A stretch of 64,000 nt of DNA from an uncultured Pseudomonadales bacterium. GTDB taxonomy: Bacteria > Pseudomonadota > Gammaproteobacteria > Pseudomonadales > Cellvibrionaceae. Both the position numbers and the translations under genes were made by a program. Below the pieces are notes generated by a model. The model did no database searches. It was not told the DNA's origin and saw only the letters and a list, made by a program, of their open reading frames with translations. Shown piece after piece: positions 52,498 through 60,985 of the stretch. The stretch spans positions 248,001-312,000 of the forward strand of contig CANLBN010000004.1 in the NCBI GenBank assembly GCA_947488935.1. The letters are read 5' to 3'. Each line of letters opens with the position of its first letter. The stretch's first letter is position 1.

Positions 52498-53547
52498 CTA
52501 TTTTCTGATAGCTGCAAATAGATTCATCTGTTCGCTTTCAAAAAAAATGGAAAGTTCACGATCACCAAACTTACTTTTTTTAAATATGGCTTTCATTGTC
52601 TCTTCATCCCTATGGTAAACTGGCCAGTCGAGCACATGATCCATCAAAGCCTTAGTTGGATTAAGAGTATGATAATTGCCAATAATACAGCGTCCACCCT
52701 CTTTTAATAAGCCAAATATTTTATTTAAAACCCTTGTCACATGCTTGTCGCTAAAATAATCCATCAAGCCAATAGCGTATATTAAATCCTGCTCCCCAGG
52801 GAGTTTATTATTAAACGAAAAAATATTTTCTCTAAAGGCTATTATATTATTTGCCAGACCAAAGACCTTCTTACGCTCTTCTATATTTTCGATAGCTCTA
52901 TAGTCTAAGTCAACACAACAAAACTTTAACTGGTTCTTTTCTTCTAGATGCGAATATGCATCAAACACCTCCATTGCTGGCCCACAACCAATACTAGTAA
53001 TCGATGTTTGATCGCTAGAATTATCGCTAACCGTATTTAAAATAATATCGGTAAATACCCCCCGACGATTTCTAATCGCTTTTGCCGCAGGTTCTTGCAT
53101 AAAACAATAATTTATTAAATCTCCAGAAAATCGCTTTTCGTCCGAGGCCATATCATAAACTTGCGATATAGTGTAATGGTCCCCTGGACCGTAAGGCTTT
53201 TGATATGCCCGATTGCTCCATCCACCAATGTATACATAAGGATATATTTCATAGCGAATCCACTCCCCTAGTTCTTTTTTTTGTTGATCAGTGTACTCGT
53301 CGGAAAGCATAAAATTGTTCAAACAATCCATTACCTCTCTAAAGTAGCGCTGAAGAATATTCTTTCTTACCTCTAAATCTTTCACTCTAATTTCGCTATC
53401 AGGTAGCCAACGCTTTAACTCTGATTTTTTCTGCTCTTCTGTAACTAATTCAAAAAACAGAGATTTAAACCTAAGTAGCGGCGTATTATTAATTATGAAT
53501 GATACATTAGACTCGAATGAGACTTTTTTTGATGTTGAGTTTTTCAT
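52498..53547 (-). CDS. Class I SAM-dependent methyltransferase (PhcB-like)
   Basis: 349 residues from ATG 53547, where AGGAG sits five bases upstream; 53580 is in frame but has no such site. SAM motif I is SITSIGCGPAMEVFDAY, an acidic second-strand end FCCVDLDYRAIE, and a motif IV-like DLIYAIGLMDYFSDK. The N-terminal half (IYPYVYIGGWSNRAYQKPYG) is a family-specific domain. Similar proteins are often annotated as 3-hydroxypalmitate methyl ester synthases after Ralstonia PhcB. Adjacent kinase and receiver genes make a signal-synthase role plausible (inference). Confidence 0.78.
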   Translation of the reverse strand: MKNSTSKKVSFESNVSFIINNTPLLRFKSLFFELVTEEQKKSELKRWLPDSEIRVKDLEVRKNILQRYFREVMDCLNNFMLSDEYTDQQKKELGEWIRYEIYPYVYIGGWSNRAYQKPYGPGDHYTISQVYDMASDEKRFSGDLINYCFMQEPAAKAIRNRRGVFTDIILNTVSDNSSDQTSITSIGCGPAMEVFDAYSHLEEKNQLKFCCVDLDYRAIENIEERKKVFGLANNIIAFRENIFSFNNKLPGEQDLIYAIGLMDYFSDKHVTRVLNKIFGLLKEGGRCIIGNYHTLNPTKALMDHVLDWPVYHRDEETMKAIFKKSKFGDRELSIFFESEQMNLFAAIRK

Positions 53548-53802
53548 GTTTTCTCCTATAAATTTAAAAGGTGAAAACAAACGCTAACATAATTCTTGAC
53601 TCATAATTTTTTAAAGAAAAAGTGTGCAGTATTTCTCCAACAACATCGACTAACAATCTGCTATAAAGCATCTTTCTTGAAAGATTCACGCATTAAAAAA
53701 ATGTAACTAATTTAAGGAGTTGGATAGGAGGCTTATCAAGGATCAAAAGGCATTGAATAATACCCTATTAGTATTATCTGGATTAAACGAAGAATAAAAA
53801 AC

Positions 53803-54654
53803 TTATTTTGTGTTTATTACTTTTAATTCCTCTGTCAACCAAGGCGCTTCCGTTACTAGTCTTATTGAGTGATCTAAACGCTTTTCAGTCACATAAGGGA
53901 ATCCATTTTGAAAATCTACAGACCATGCCAGAGTATTGGATAAGGGTGCTTCGGTACGGCTCCAATATTGGCTCGAAGATGTATTGGGGAAATAATCTGT
54001 ATCTATATCAGGATGATAATTAACTGGGTGATCGAGTAAACCTAACTCATGGGCATAGGGTAGCCTCCAATCATTTGAAGAACACAACCAATCCTCATTA
54101 ACAGCTATTTTGTAACTATGGGTATCACATTGTAATTTATAGCAGTGACCTAAATCAGCGACACCATATTCAGGTTTATTAGTAACCTCTGCCGAGCTTA
54201 TGTTATCTGTATTAAAACCTGAATCAAATGGTTCTATCTGCGGCTCATACCATGAGTAAGTATGCTCATTATCCTGCCAGCCACCATCATTTTGCTTTAC
54301 CTCCCACATCAAACCTGAAAAGTGATCATACACGCATACCCAATAATCAGCGTCATACTGGAGTAACTGCCCCTCCATATCAACTTTGTAAAAGCGCTCA
54401 GACAAAGGCTTACCTATCAACTGCGCTTCGCGCCATAATTGATAAGCCGGGTCAATTGAATTGTTGTTTGTGATAGTTATTTTTTGAGTAATGACAGGGG
54501 TTGTTATAGCGGCTACTTTTGATAGTTGAATATTGTTTAGCGAGAGTAAAAGTGCCTGCTCTGTTTCTACTATAGGCGGTTTGGACACCAAAAACACCCC
54601 CACCCCGCAAAAGAGTAATGTCAGTATAAATATGTACAATAATCCTCGCGCCAT
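53803..54654 (-). CDS. Membrane-anchored DUF1566 (Lcl C-terminal) protein
   Basis: 283 residues. An N-terminal TM helix (LLYIFILTLLFCGVGVFLVS) anchors or exports the protein. The periplasmic body has the DUF1566 pattern: CVYDHFSGLMWEVKQNDGGW, CSSNDWRLPYAHELGLLDHP, YWSRTEAP and WSVDFQNGF followed by an R-L-V end. DUF1566 domains are common in surface and lectin-like proteins, and their function is mostly unknown. A repeat similar to the one before selO precedes this gene. Confidence 0.8.
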   Translation of the reverse strand: MARGLLYIFILTLLFCGVGVFLVSKPPIVETEQALLLSLNNIQLSKVAAITTPVITQKITITNNNSIDPAYQLWREAQLIGKPLSERFYKVDMEGQLLQYDADYWVCVYDHFSGLMWEVKQNDGGWQDNEHTYSWYEPQIEPFDSGFNTDNISSAEVTNKPEYGVADLGHCYKLQCDTHSYKIAVNEDWLCSSNDWRLPYAHELGLLDHPVNYHPDIDTDYFPNTSSSQYWSRTEAPLSNTLAWSVDFQNGFPYVTEKRLDHSIRLVTEAPWLTEELKVINTK

Positions 54655-54681
54655 CTAAATACACCTGCTTTATGCATTAGG

Positions 54682-54742
54682 CTAACCCTAAGAAGTTAAT
54701 ACAGGTTAATAATAAAAGGGGTTGATGGCAACTAACAAATAA
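54682..54742. repeat. Shared upstream element C, copy 1
   Basis: Core CTAACCCTAAGAAGTTAATA, then CAGGTTAATAATAAAAGGGG and GGCAACTAACAAATAAA. It is 28-88 bp upstream of the DUF1566 gene start. A very similar sequence lies at 57315-57375, in the same relation to the selO start. The gene-free region 54743-54966 holds a poly-T stretch but nothing else supported. Confidence 0.6.
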
Positions 54743-54966
54743 AGCGTAATTGCCCCTTTTTAAAAATGGTTGGGTACCTTTTAATCTTTTTTCGACTGGA
54801 TACTCCTATTAATAAATCTGGGCAAGTGATTAGCAACTAATAGCTTTTTAACCGAGTTGTAGCTAACCAACAAGAAATAACTACCTGGGAATTAAATAGT
54901 GCATTCCCTTTTCTATTAAAATAAATTGTATTATTTTACCTCTTAAAAATATAACCTAAACCAATT

Positions 54967-55464
54967 ATGAGCGCTAAATTAAGCAAATGTCGCCAGTATC
55001 GCTATCAATTATCTAGAAATGCCGACATATTCGGTCATCAAGTATTTGCTTACTTTGGCATAAACCCTTCTACTGCCGATGAACGAGAAGATGACTCTAC
55101 TGTTAAAAAATGGATGGGGTTTACTCAACTCAATAACGGCAAGCAATTTGTTGTAGGCAATGTTTTTGCGTATAGAGCAACGAATATTGGAGAGCTCGCA
55201 ACGGTTACTGACCCTATTGGCCCTGATAACGACAAGTATATAAGCGCTATCATTAAAGAGGCAGACATCTTAGTGCCTTGCTGGGGCAGTAGAAATAAAT
55301 TACCCACAAAGTTGCATGAACACTTAGATCAACTTATGGAGAGACTCAAAACCTCAGGTAAACCGATAAAAGTCTTTGGCTGGACACGCTCCGGTGACCC
55401 TCTACATCCTTTAATGCTGGCTTATAAAACACCATTGATAGATGCAATATCGATGAGGGAATAA
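54967..55464 (+). CDS. DUF1643-family protein
   Basis: 165 residues. DUF1643 signatures: FAYFGINPSTADEREDDSTV near the start and GNVFAYRATNIGELATVTDP, then GPDNDKYI and VPCWGSRNKL. The family has a small alpha/beta fold resembling uracil-glycosylase-type proteins, though activity is unproven. No ribosome site is clear. It is flanked by the DUF1566 and selO genes, each on the opposite strand. Confidence 0.85.
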   Translation: MSAKLSKCRQYRYQLSRNADIFGHQVFAYFGINPSTADEREDDSTVKKWMGFTQLNNGKQFVVGNVFAYRATNIGELATVTDPIGPDNDKYISAIIKEADILVPCWGSRNKLPTKLHEHLDQLMERLKTSGKPIKVFGWTRSGDPLHPLMLAYKTPLIDAISMRE

Positions 55465-55513
55465 TCACCCTCTTAAATATTAACCCCTGCTTTCTCTTCA
55501 TAAATTCAAAGAA

Positions 55514-57256
55514 TTATGACGAGCAACTAAGATGGGACAAGCCACCCACTCCAAAAAACTCAAGTGGTTTCAACCGATAGTATTTCTCCTCCACCTCCGG
55601 CAACTGCTCTGCATAGGGCTGCTTCATCACAGCTTGTAGCTCTCGAATGAGAGAGTAATCCCCCTCAACTGCCTGCTGATAAGCCGGCACCATAAACCAT
55701 TCGCGCAAAGTGTATTTAGGATTAACGAGTTTCATCTGCCGAGAAATTTCATCGCTAGACCGGGGTGAAATAGCATCCTCGTTGAGAAGCGCCCTCCACT
55801 GTGTGAGCCACTCCGACCAGAGCTTGTCTATGTCCTCAGCGTATGAATCATACCTCGAATTACTATAAAAGCTTTTCTTGAGCTGGCCAATATCCTCAGG
55901 CAGAGACGAGAGTTCACGAAAGAAAATAGTATAATCCACTGGCGTTTGTGTCATCAGTGTTTCGAGATCGCTGAACAGCTTCTTGTGCAATGCCGTGTGT
56001 AAACCACTAAAACCTAATTTGGCAGCCCACATCTTTTCCATTCGCTCCTGCATCACTACCGAAAAACCTTTTTGAATCTCGTCGAGTTCTGCCAGATAAT
56101 TCTGATGCGCCTCAAGCAACGGGCGTAATGCCGAACAAAACATGTCAAAGTTACGCTGCGCTGCATGTGGTTGATGCATAAACGAGAAGTGATCACTACT
56201 ACCCGACCAAGGCTGATAATATGGGTTAAACTCATCGCAAAAACCGAAAGGGCCGTAATCCAGTGTAAAGCCACCGGCTGCGCAATTATCGCTATTGAAA
56301 TTACCTTGGCAAAAACCGACTCGAACCCAATTTGCCACGAGCGATGTGAAACGGCGTTGATACTCCCGCGCCAATAGCACTACTTTTTCTGGAGTGCTTA
56401 GTGGCTTATCGATGACATCCGCGTACTCGCGATCGATCAAGTGCAGCACAATTTTCTCGAGCTCTTCCATCACTTTTGGATGTGGGTTTTTACGCGTACG
56501 GCGAGCAAAAAGCTCTAGCTGACCAACGCGAATAAAAGACGGTGCGACACGTGTCGAGATAGCAACGGGCTCAGAGATAAGAACATCGGGGTCCGCTGAG
56601 TGCGAACCCTCGGAGTACCACGGCCGCTTTACCGTCTCTGTTTTTGATGCGTACAAACTTAAAGAGCGCGATGTGGGTACGCCCAAAGCATGCATATGCT
56701 CCTGTGCCAAAAACTCGCGAATGCTTGAGCGCAAGACAGCGCGACCATCGGCACCGCGGCAATACGGCGTACGGCCGCCACCTTTTAGTTGCATCTCCCA
56801 ACGCTGCCCATTAATAACAGCCTCAAGCACAGAAATCGCACGACCGTCGCCATAGCCGTTGCCCGTTTGGAATGGGCACTGCTGGGTGAATTCCCTGCCA
56901 TAAATAGACAGTGCATAGCCCGTCGCCCAACCAACCTTACGCATCGGTTCCGGAGCCTTAGATATATCACCAGAGAATAGCCGGATAAAATCGGGGGACT
57001 CTGCCATGCCGTCGGCAAAACCAAGCTCCGAGAAAAAGCTTTTGCTGTGTGCGACATACTCTGGGGCTTTGATTGGCGTCGGTTTAACCGGCACATAATG
57101 GCCCGAAAAAACCTGTCGAGGCGCGTGGTCTTCGCCATTTGCTGTCGCGTCTGGATCACAATTAAGCGTATCCATCAGCGAGTAGTCTGCCAATTTGGCA
57201 AGATCATCGAGCGTCGATATAGCCAAAGGGGGTTTCTGGGGCTGTTGGTTTGTCAT
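55514..57256 (-). CDS. selO: Protein adenylyltransferase SelO (YdiU, UPF0061)
   Basis: 580-residue pseudokinase that AMPylates Ser/Thr/Tyr of target proteins. Recognised stretches: [20 protein letters not shown] (ATP-binding region), [20 protein letters not shown], and the metal-binding block [12 protein letters not shown] / [12 protein letters not shown] containing the Asn and Asp ligands. The C-terminus ends SCSS, with Cys in the position used for redox control. E. coli-like length is slightly shorter than here. Monocistronic, with shared element C in its upstream region. Confidence 0.94.
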   Translation of the reverse strand: MTNQQPQKPPLAISTLDDLAKLADYSLMDTLNCDPDATANGEDHAPRQVFSGHYVPVKPTPIKAPEYVAHSKSFFSELGFADGMAESPDFIRLFSGDISKAPEPMRKVGWATGYALSIYGREFTQQCPFQTGNGYGDGRAISVLEAVINGQRWEMQLKGGGRTPYCRGADGRAVLRSSIREFLAQEHMHALGVPTSRSLSLYASKTETVKRPWYSEGSHSADPDVLISEPVAISTRVAPSFIRVGQLELFARRTRKNPHPKVMEELEKIVLHLIDREYADVIDKPLSTPEKVVLLAREYQRRFTSLVANWVRVGFCQGNFNSDNCAAGGFTLDYGPFGFCDEFNPYYQPWSGSSDHFSFMHQPHAAQRNFDMFCSALRPLLEAHQNYLAELDEIQKGFSVVMQERMEKMWAAKLGFSGLHTALHKKLFSDLETLMTQTPVDYTIFFRELSSLPEDIGQLKKSFYSNSRYDSYAEDIDKLWSEWLTQWRALLNEDAISPRSSDEISRQMKLVNPKYTLREWFMVPAYQQAVEGDYSLIRELQAVMKQPYAEQLPEVEEKYYRLKPLEFFGVGGLSHLSCSS

Positions 57257-57314
57257 CGTTGTTTATACCAAAAAATAGGGGCGGGTCTTGTTGCTTGTCT
57301 ACTCTATCAGTAGT

Positions 57315-57375
57315 TTAACCCTAAAGAGCTAATATAGGTTAATAATAAAAAAGGGTTGGCAATCGACAAATAAAA
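57315..57375. repeat. Shared upstream element C, copy 2
   Basis: Core TTAACCCTAAAGAGCTAATA, then TAGGTTAATAATAAAAAAGG and GGCAATCGACAAATAAA. It lies 59 bp upstream of the selO ATG, matching element C copy 1 over about 60 bases with few changes. Confidence 0.6.
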
Positions 57376-57507
57376 AATGCGACTACACTACTTTAAATAA
57401 TTGCGCCCCTTTTTCCCATAAGGAACAAAGCCTACCTAGCTGTAATGCCCGACTAATTACGCTACTATATACGGCTCGCTCTAACCCTTTACTATTTATA
57501 TACCATT

Positions 57508-58578
57508 ATGGCTTTACTCCACATTATCGCTCACCGCATCCAACGCCTAGACCCTAGCAATGCATCAACCATTTCTTTTCGTGACCACTGTTGGGAAAAA
57601 GATGGACGGGTTGAAGAATGTTTTCGGGAATTAAAAATATCAGTTATTAAACGATTTACCAAAGACTATGGTCGTTTTTCCGACGATATAGGCAGTCACC
57701 CATTATCGAGCTGGATTAAAAACTTTAGCGAAGAAAAAATGAGCTTTGATAATCTCAGTAAAAAAGCGATAGAGCATTTAAAAACTGAGATAGATAAAAG
57801 TGAGGCACTAGTCGATGGGTTTGTATTTTTTGCCCACGAGCAACTAGAACGCGACGAACTACTACACCTATTTTTTGTACAACACAATACCGCCCAATTT
57901 ATCGATGGCAGCTTGGATATCAACGAATCTTTCTATCTAGAAACATCCAACATTAACTTATCGGCTAAAATTAATATTAGCGATTGGCAAAGTGACGATA
58001 TTCATCGCTCAAGTAATGCACTCACGCTACTACGCTGGCGCGGTGAAAAAGAACTAACCGAAGCATTTACTCATTTTATTGGCTTTACCGATAAGCTCGA
58101 TCTAAAAGCTGATACCGATGACTTTTTAGAGACTGTATCTGACTACACAAAAGACTTGCCAGAGCTTGAAGCCTATCAAACCAAAAAGCACGTTGTTGAT
58201 TATTGCCTAGAGCAAAATAAAATAGGTAAACCCGTTGTAATTACCGAGCTCGCCACACAACTTAAAGAAAACCCACCACTGCCTGCGAAAAGCTCTGATG
58301 AGGCAACCAGTGCGAATACTGCAACTAAGCTACCGAACTTTGCGGACTTTGTTGCCGAGCAAAAACCCACACAAAAAACAGAGATAATCCCCGACAGATC
58401 TAAGCTTAATCAATATGTCAGAATCAGCGGTCGCGACCAAAAACTCAGCATGAGCTTTTCGGCAAGCTGCCTAGGCGATAGCATCGTCTACGACCCGCAA
58501 ACCGATAGCTTAACCATACATAATATTCCGGCGGGGTTAAAAAGCCGGTTGGCAAGGCATTTGAATAAGGGAGCTTAG
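57508..58578 (+). CDS. yejK: Nucleoid-associated protein YejK (NdpA)
   Basis: 356 residues. YejK/37-kDa nucleoid-associated family signatures are seen: ALLHIIAHRIQRLDPSNAST at the start, LVDGFVFFAHEQLERDELLH, and FYLETSNINLSAKINISDWQ. It binds DNA and topoisomerase subunits in E. coli. It is the last ordinary chromosomal gene before the mobile region. Confidence 0.9.
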   Translation: MALLHIIAHRIQRLDPSNASTISFRDHCWEKDGRVEECFRELKISVIKRFTKDYGRFSDDIGSHPLSSWIKNFSEEKMSFDNLSKKAIEHLKTEIDKSEALVDGFVFFAHEQLERDELLHLFFVQHNTAQFIDGSLDINESFYLETSNINLSAKINISDWQSDDIHRSSNALTLLRWRGEKELTEAFTHFIGFTDKLDLKADTDDFLETVSDYTKDLPELEAYQTKKHVVDYCLEQNKIGKPVVITELATQLKENPPLPAKSSDEATSANTATKLPNFADFVAEQKPTQKTEIIPDRSKLNQYVRISGRDQKLSMSFSASCLGDSIVYDPQTDSLTIHNIPAGLKSRLARHLNKGA

Positions 58579-58781
58579 TCGCTATCATTACTACTTTGAA
58601 ATTATTAGAAAAGGCTGTGATCGTATCAATTGAGATAATCAGGAGCAGATGAGAACTTTCTGGTCAAGCAATCGGACTTAAATGCTTATACGACCCTGAT
58701 TAGTTCAGATTAGCTTGCTCATAGCACTTTTACTGAATGCGGCTACCTCTATCGTGTAGTCAACCTCTTCATAAACATTAC

Positions 58782-59084
58782 TTATCCAGCGGTCTCCTTC
58801 ACTTTAAGCATCAACACCCACCGAGCTATCCGGTGTTTCCCCTTTACTGTGTCGATTGTTTCTCGTATGGTTTCTATGTGATAACCACTTTTCCTCAAAT
58901 CTGTAATACGAGCCGTTGGGCAATAGATATCGAGGTCAGCTCTAACTTGTTGGCTGTTCATCCCATGGTCTTTAGCCTCTTTAAGAGCTTTAAGTAGACG
59001 TTTATTTTGGATATCAGTATAGGTGGAGTATTGCTTAGATTTTTTGTTAGCTGTGCCGTTAGGTATGGCTCCTTTCTTATCCAT
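58782..59084 (-). CDS. Small helix-turn-helix protein of a mobile element
   Basis: 100 residues. Basic N-terminus, then LLKALKEAKDHGMNSQQVRA and CPTARITDLRKSGYHIETIR, which read as a winged-helix/HTH unit of the kind used for phage regulation (HTH_36-like). It is 11 bp after the next gene on the same strand, so the two form a pair. Function: presumably a phage or island regulator; identity not fixed. Confidence 0.6.
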   Translation of the reverse strand: MDKKGAIPNGTANKKSKQYSTYTDIQNKRLLKALKEAKDHGMNSQQVRADLDIYCPTARITDLRKSGYHIETIRETIDTVKGKHRIARWVLMLKVKETAG

Positions 59085-59095
59085 AATTAAGCCTC

Positions 59096-59302
59096 CTACC
59101 CTTGTTGAGTATTAAATTGTGCTAACCAGTCATCTAGTACATCTTTATCGCACCGTATAAATTTACCCATTTTTTTATAGCCAAGAGAACCTACATCCGC
59201 AAGGGTGTCAGTATGTCTAGTATTACGAAGTGTTGCAGGCGAGTAACCAAGGCAGTTGTCTATGGAGTTGCTTGAATAATAATATTTAGTCATAAGTATC
59301 AC
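59096..59302 (-). CDS. AlpA/excisionase-like helix-turn-helix protein
   Basis: 68 residues. Motif LGYSPATLRNTRHTDTLADV followed by GYKKMGKFIRCDKDVLDDWL matches MerR/AlpA-type excisionase or helix-turn-helix transcription proteins: HTH then the winged (K/R)xxGKxxxxxxxxLxxWL end. Such proteins serve as directionality factors or activators of integrases. The neighbour downstream is another HTH protein. Confidence 0.65.
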   Translation of the reverse strand: MILMTKYYYSSNSIDNCLGYSPATLRNTRHTDTLADVGSLGYKKMGKFIRCDKDVLDDWLAQFNTQQG

Positions 59303-59381
59303 CTTAAAGCCTGTATTTGGCTGATTAATTTAAAGTGATACCTATTCTATATACTAGAAACGTCTTTAAAAGGAATAGTTT

Positions 59382-60179
59382 TTATATTTTTTCATTCCTT
59401 TTTTGTATAGTGTTTGCTGCCGCTGTTAAAGCATCCATATTATGAGGCGATAATATTTTTTTAGATAAGGGCTTGATTACTTTCTTTACCCTATCTTCTA
59501 AACAGACGTGAAACTCATCAGGGAAAAGGATGTTTCCAATCTCTTGATTTGTAGTTTTAATATTTAATTCATTACATAAAATATTGAGATCAATATATTC
59601 AAGAACTTTTTTGGATACCCAGTTTTTAAAATCCTTGCTAGTAAATCTCTTTTTTTTACTTTCTTTATCATTAAATCTTTTGAGTTGATCACGTTTATTT
59701 TTAAGCCATAAGTCAAAACTAAGCCTTAGATCTTCATCAGTAGAGTCCAAGTCAACCGTAATAAAAGCCTCGTTTTCCATTCTATATAAGTTATTTTTTA
59801 AACCATATAAATGATAACTTTCATCAATGTTAACACCTTCAACTTCATTATAGATATTATCAAGTGTATTTCTATAATGTTCCTCATCATTTATTTGCTT
59901 ATAGATTGAATAGATATCTAAAATAGTGGCATCCATTATAGGAGTGGACGAGAGAGAATGCTCTGAAGGCCTATCGAAAACAGTAAATTCTAATGGTGAT
60001 GTCAAAATTTTAACTAACATTGATGTTTTGCTTTCTTTACTAATTGTATTACTGAAGCCCCAATTAAAAAATGCATTCCTTGCATAGAAAAGACCGTGCC
60101 ACTGGTATATATCTAACTGATCTAAGCTTTGATACAGTTTTAAATTGAAATTCTCTAGTAAGTCTTTTTTTAAGATCAT
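59382..60179 (-). CDS. AT-rich accessory protein of unknown function
   Basis: 265 residues, rich in Lys, Asn and Ile (starts MILKKDLLENFNLKLYQSLD). The composition is more AT-rich than the core genes, typical of mobile DNA. It has no signal peptide, TM or motif that I recognise. It is next to the HTH pair and 240 bp from the tRNA fragment. It could be a defence, regulatory or cargo gene of an element. Confidence 0.55.
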   Translation of the reverse strand: MILKKDLLENFNLKLYQSLDQLDIYQWHGLFYARNAFFNWGFSNTISKESKTSMLVKILTSPLEFTVFDRPSEHSLSSTPIMDATILDIYSIYKQINDEEHYRNTLDNIYNEVEGVNIDESYHLYGLKNNLYRMENEAFITVDLDSTDEDLRLSFDLWLKNKRDQLKRFNDKESKKKRFTSKDFKNWVSKKVLEYIDLNILCNELNIKTTNQEIGNILFPDEFHVCLEDRVKKVIKPLSKKILSPHNMDALTAAANTIQKRNEKI

Positions 60180-60344
60180 AGCTGTTAAGTATTTTCCTTA
60201 AAATTACCCGAAACATCAGTACCATTCAATGCCTTAGCCTTCAGGCTATCCCAATAATCCACCCAACTTCTTTACATTGCTTAAAATTCATTCTCTGTCA
60301 TTTATCCTTCTTACCTAAATATAGACCATTCTCGATATCAAGCC

Positions 60345-60366
60345 AAAGTCGGGAATTATTCCTGAC
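60345..60366. repeat. Short dispersed motif B, copy 3
   Basis: AAAGTCGGGAATTATTCCTG followed by AC. It also forms a near-perfect palindrome (GTC-x-GGAAT-T-ATTCC-x-GAC), unlike the other two copies. Confidence 0.35.
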
Positions 60367-60377
60367 AAATTTTAGCC

Positions 60378-60409
60378 AAAAAAATCCTCATCTCCAAAGA
60401 GATGAGGAT
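60378..60409 (-). terminator. Rho-independent terminator of the interrupted tRNA
   Basis: Perfect 11-bp stem ATCCTCATCTC (60384-60394) and GAGATGAGGAT (60399-60409) with loop CAAA. The plus-strand A-run at 60378-60384 gives a T-run on the minus strand. It lies 8 bp beyond the CCA end of the tRNA fragment, which marks the original 3' flank of a tRNA gene. Confidence 0.85.
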
Positions 60410-60416
60410 ATATTTT

Positions 60417-60466
60417 TGGTGAGGCCTAGCGGGATCGAACCGCTGACCTCAACACTGCCAGTGTTG
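60417..60466 (-). other. 3' half of a tRNA gene: probable phage attachment site
   Basis: The minus strand reads an anticodon arm CAACA-CTGGCAG-TGTTG (loop anticodon GGC), a 5-base variable loop AGGTC, a T-arm AGCGG-TTCGATC-CCGCT, an acceptor 3' strand AGGCCTC and ACCA. The D-arm and the acceptor 5' strand are missing. Anticodon GGC and the T-arm match alanine tRNA, although position 70 is C rather than the usual U. A terminator follows directly. A 3' tRNA fragment beside phage genes is the classical attL/attR pattern. Confidence 0.75.
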
Positions 60467-60663
60467 TCAGGACAAACCCTTATCTAATTGATTTAAAAGG
60501 GAAATCACGACTTAGAGCGCATTTCAAAATATAAATATATATTAATAACCTGGACACTTTGAAGACAAAGCAGTTTGGGCCGAAAATTTAGCCCAACTAT
60601 AAACCAACAGAGACCTTGTGAAAACGAAGCTGCCGAGTCACTCTGAACTATTATAGATATACC

Positions 60664-60951
60664 CTACTCTTTATTGGTGTAATTAAATTGAAGCCAGCCA
60701 AACAAGCGAACGGACATAAAAAATAAAATGGCGTGCACCCAAGCTAACCAGCGTTTTAAACCTCTGAGCCTGAGAGTATCTCTACGCATCGCTAACCAGA
60801 ACTTCCAGTCACATTCAAAGCGGCGAATTTCGTCGCCACCTTGAGTATAACCGTCATCGTGTTTATCGCAGCTAGCCTCGTGAAACCAGTTAAATAAAAA
60901 CGCCTTTATAACGTTTGGCAACCAACTTGGGCCACAGCCATTTCCATTCAT
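60664..60951 (-). CDS. Phospholipase A2-like phage protein
   Basis: 95 residues from ATG 60951 (AAGGA upstream). The first half shows GCGPSWLPNVIKAFLFNW, then EASCDKHDDGYTQGGDE: a Cys-x-x-His-Asp pattern with a following Tyr, as in the catalytic HD dyad of PLA2 folds. A C-terminal hydrophobic segment (WLAWVHAILFFMSVRLFGWL) may enter a membrane. Phage-borne proteins of this kind are seen near tail genes. Activity is inferred; the catalytic His-Asp is visible, but a calcium loop is not proven. Confidence 0.6.
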   Translation of the reverse strand: MNGNGCGPSWLPNVIKAFLFNWFHEASCDKHDDGYTQGGDEIRRFECDWKFWLAMRRDTLRLRGLKRWLAWVHAILFFMSVRLFGWLQFNYTNKE

Positions 60952-60985
60952 ACAATATCCTTGCTTATTTTTTTTAGATAAAATA

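Noticed and set aside
60417..60466. A complete tRNA gene
   Set aside because: The D-arm and 5' acceptor strand are absent on the minus strand, and the upstream bases (60467-60500) show no tRNA features, so only a 3' fragment is claimed.
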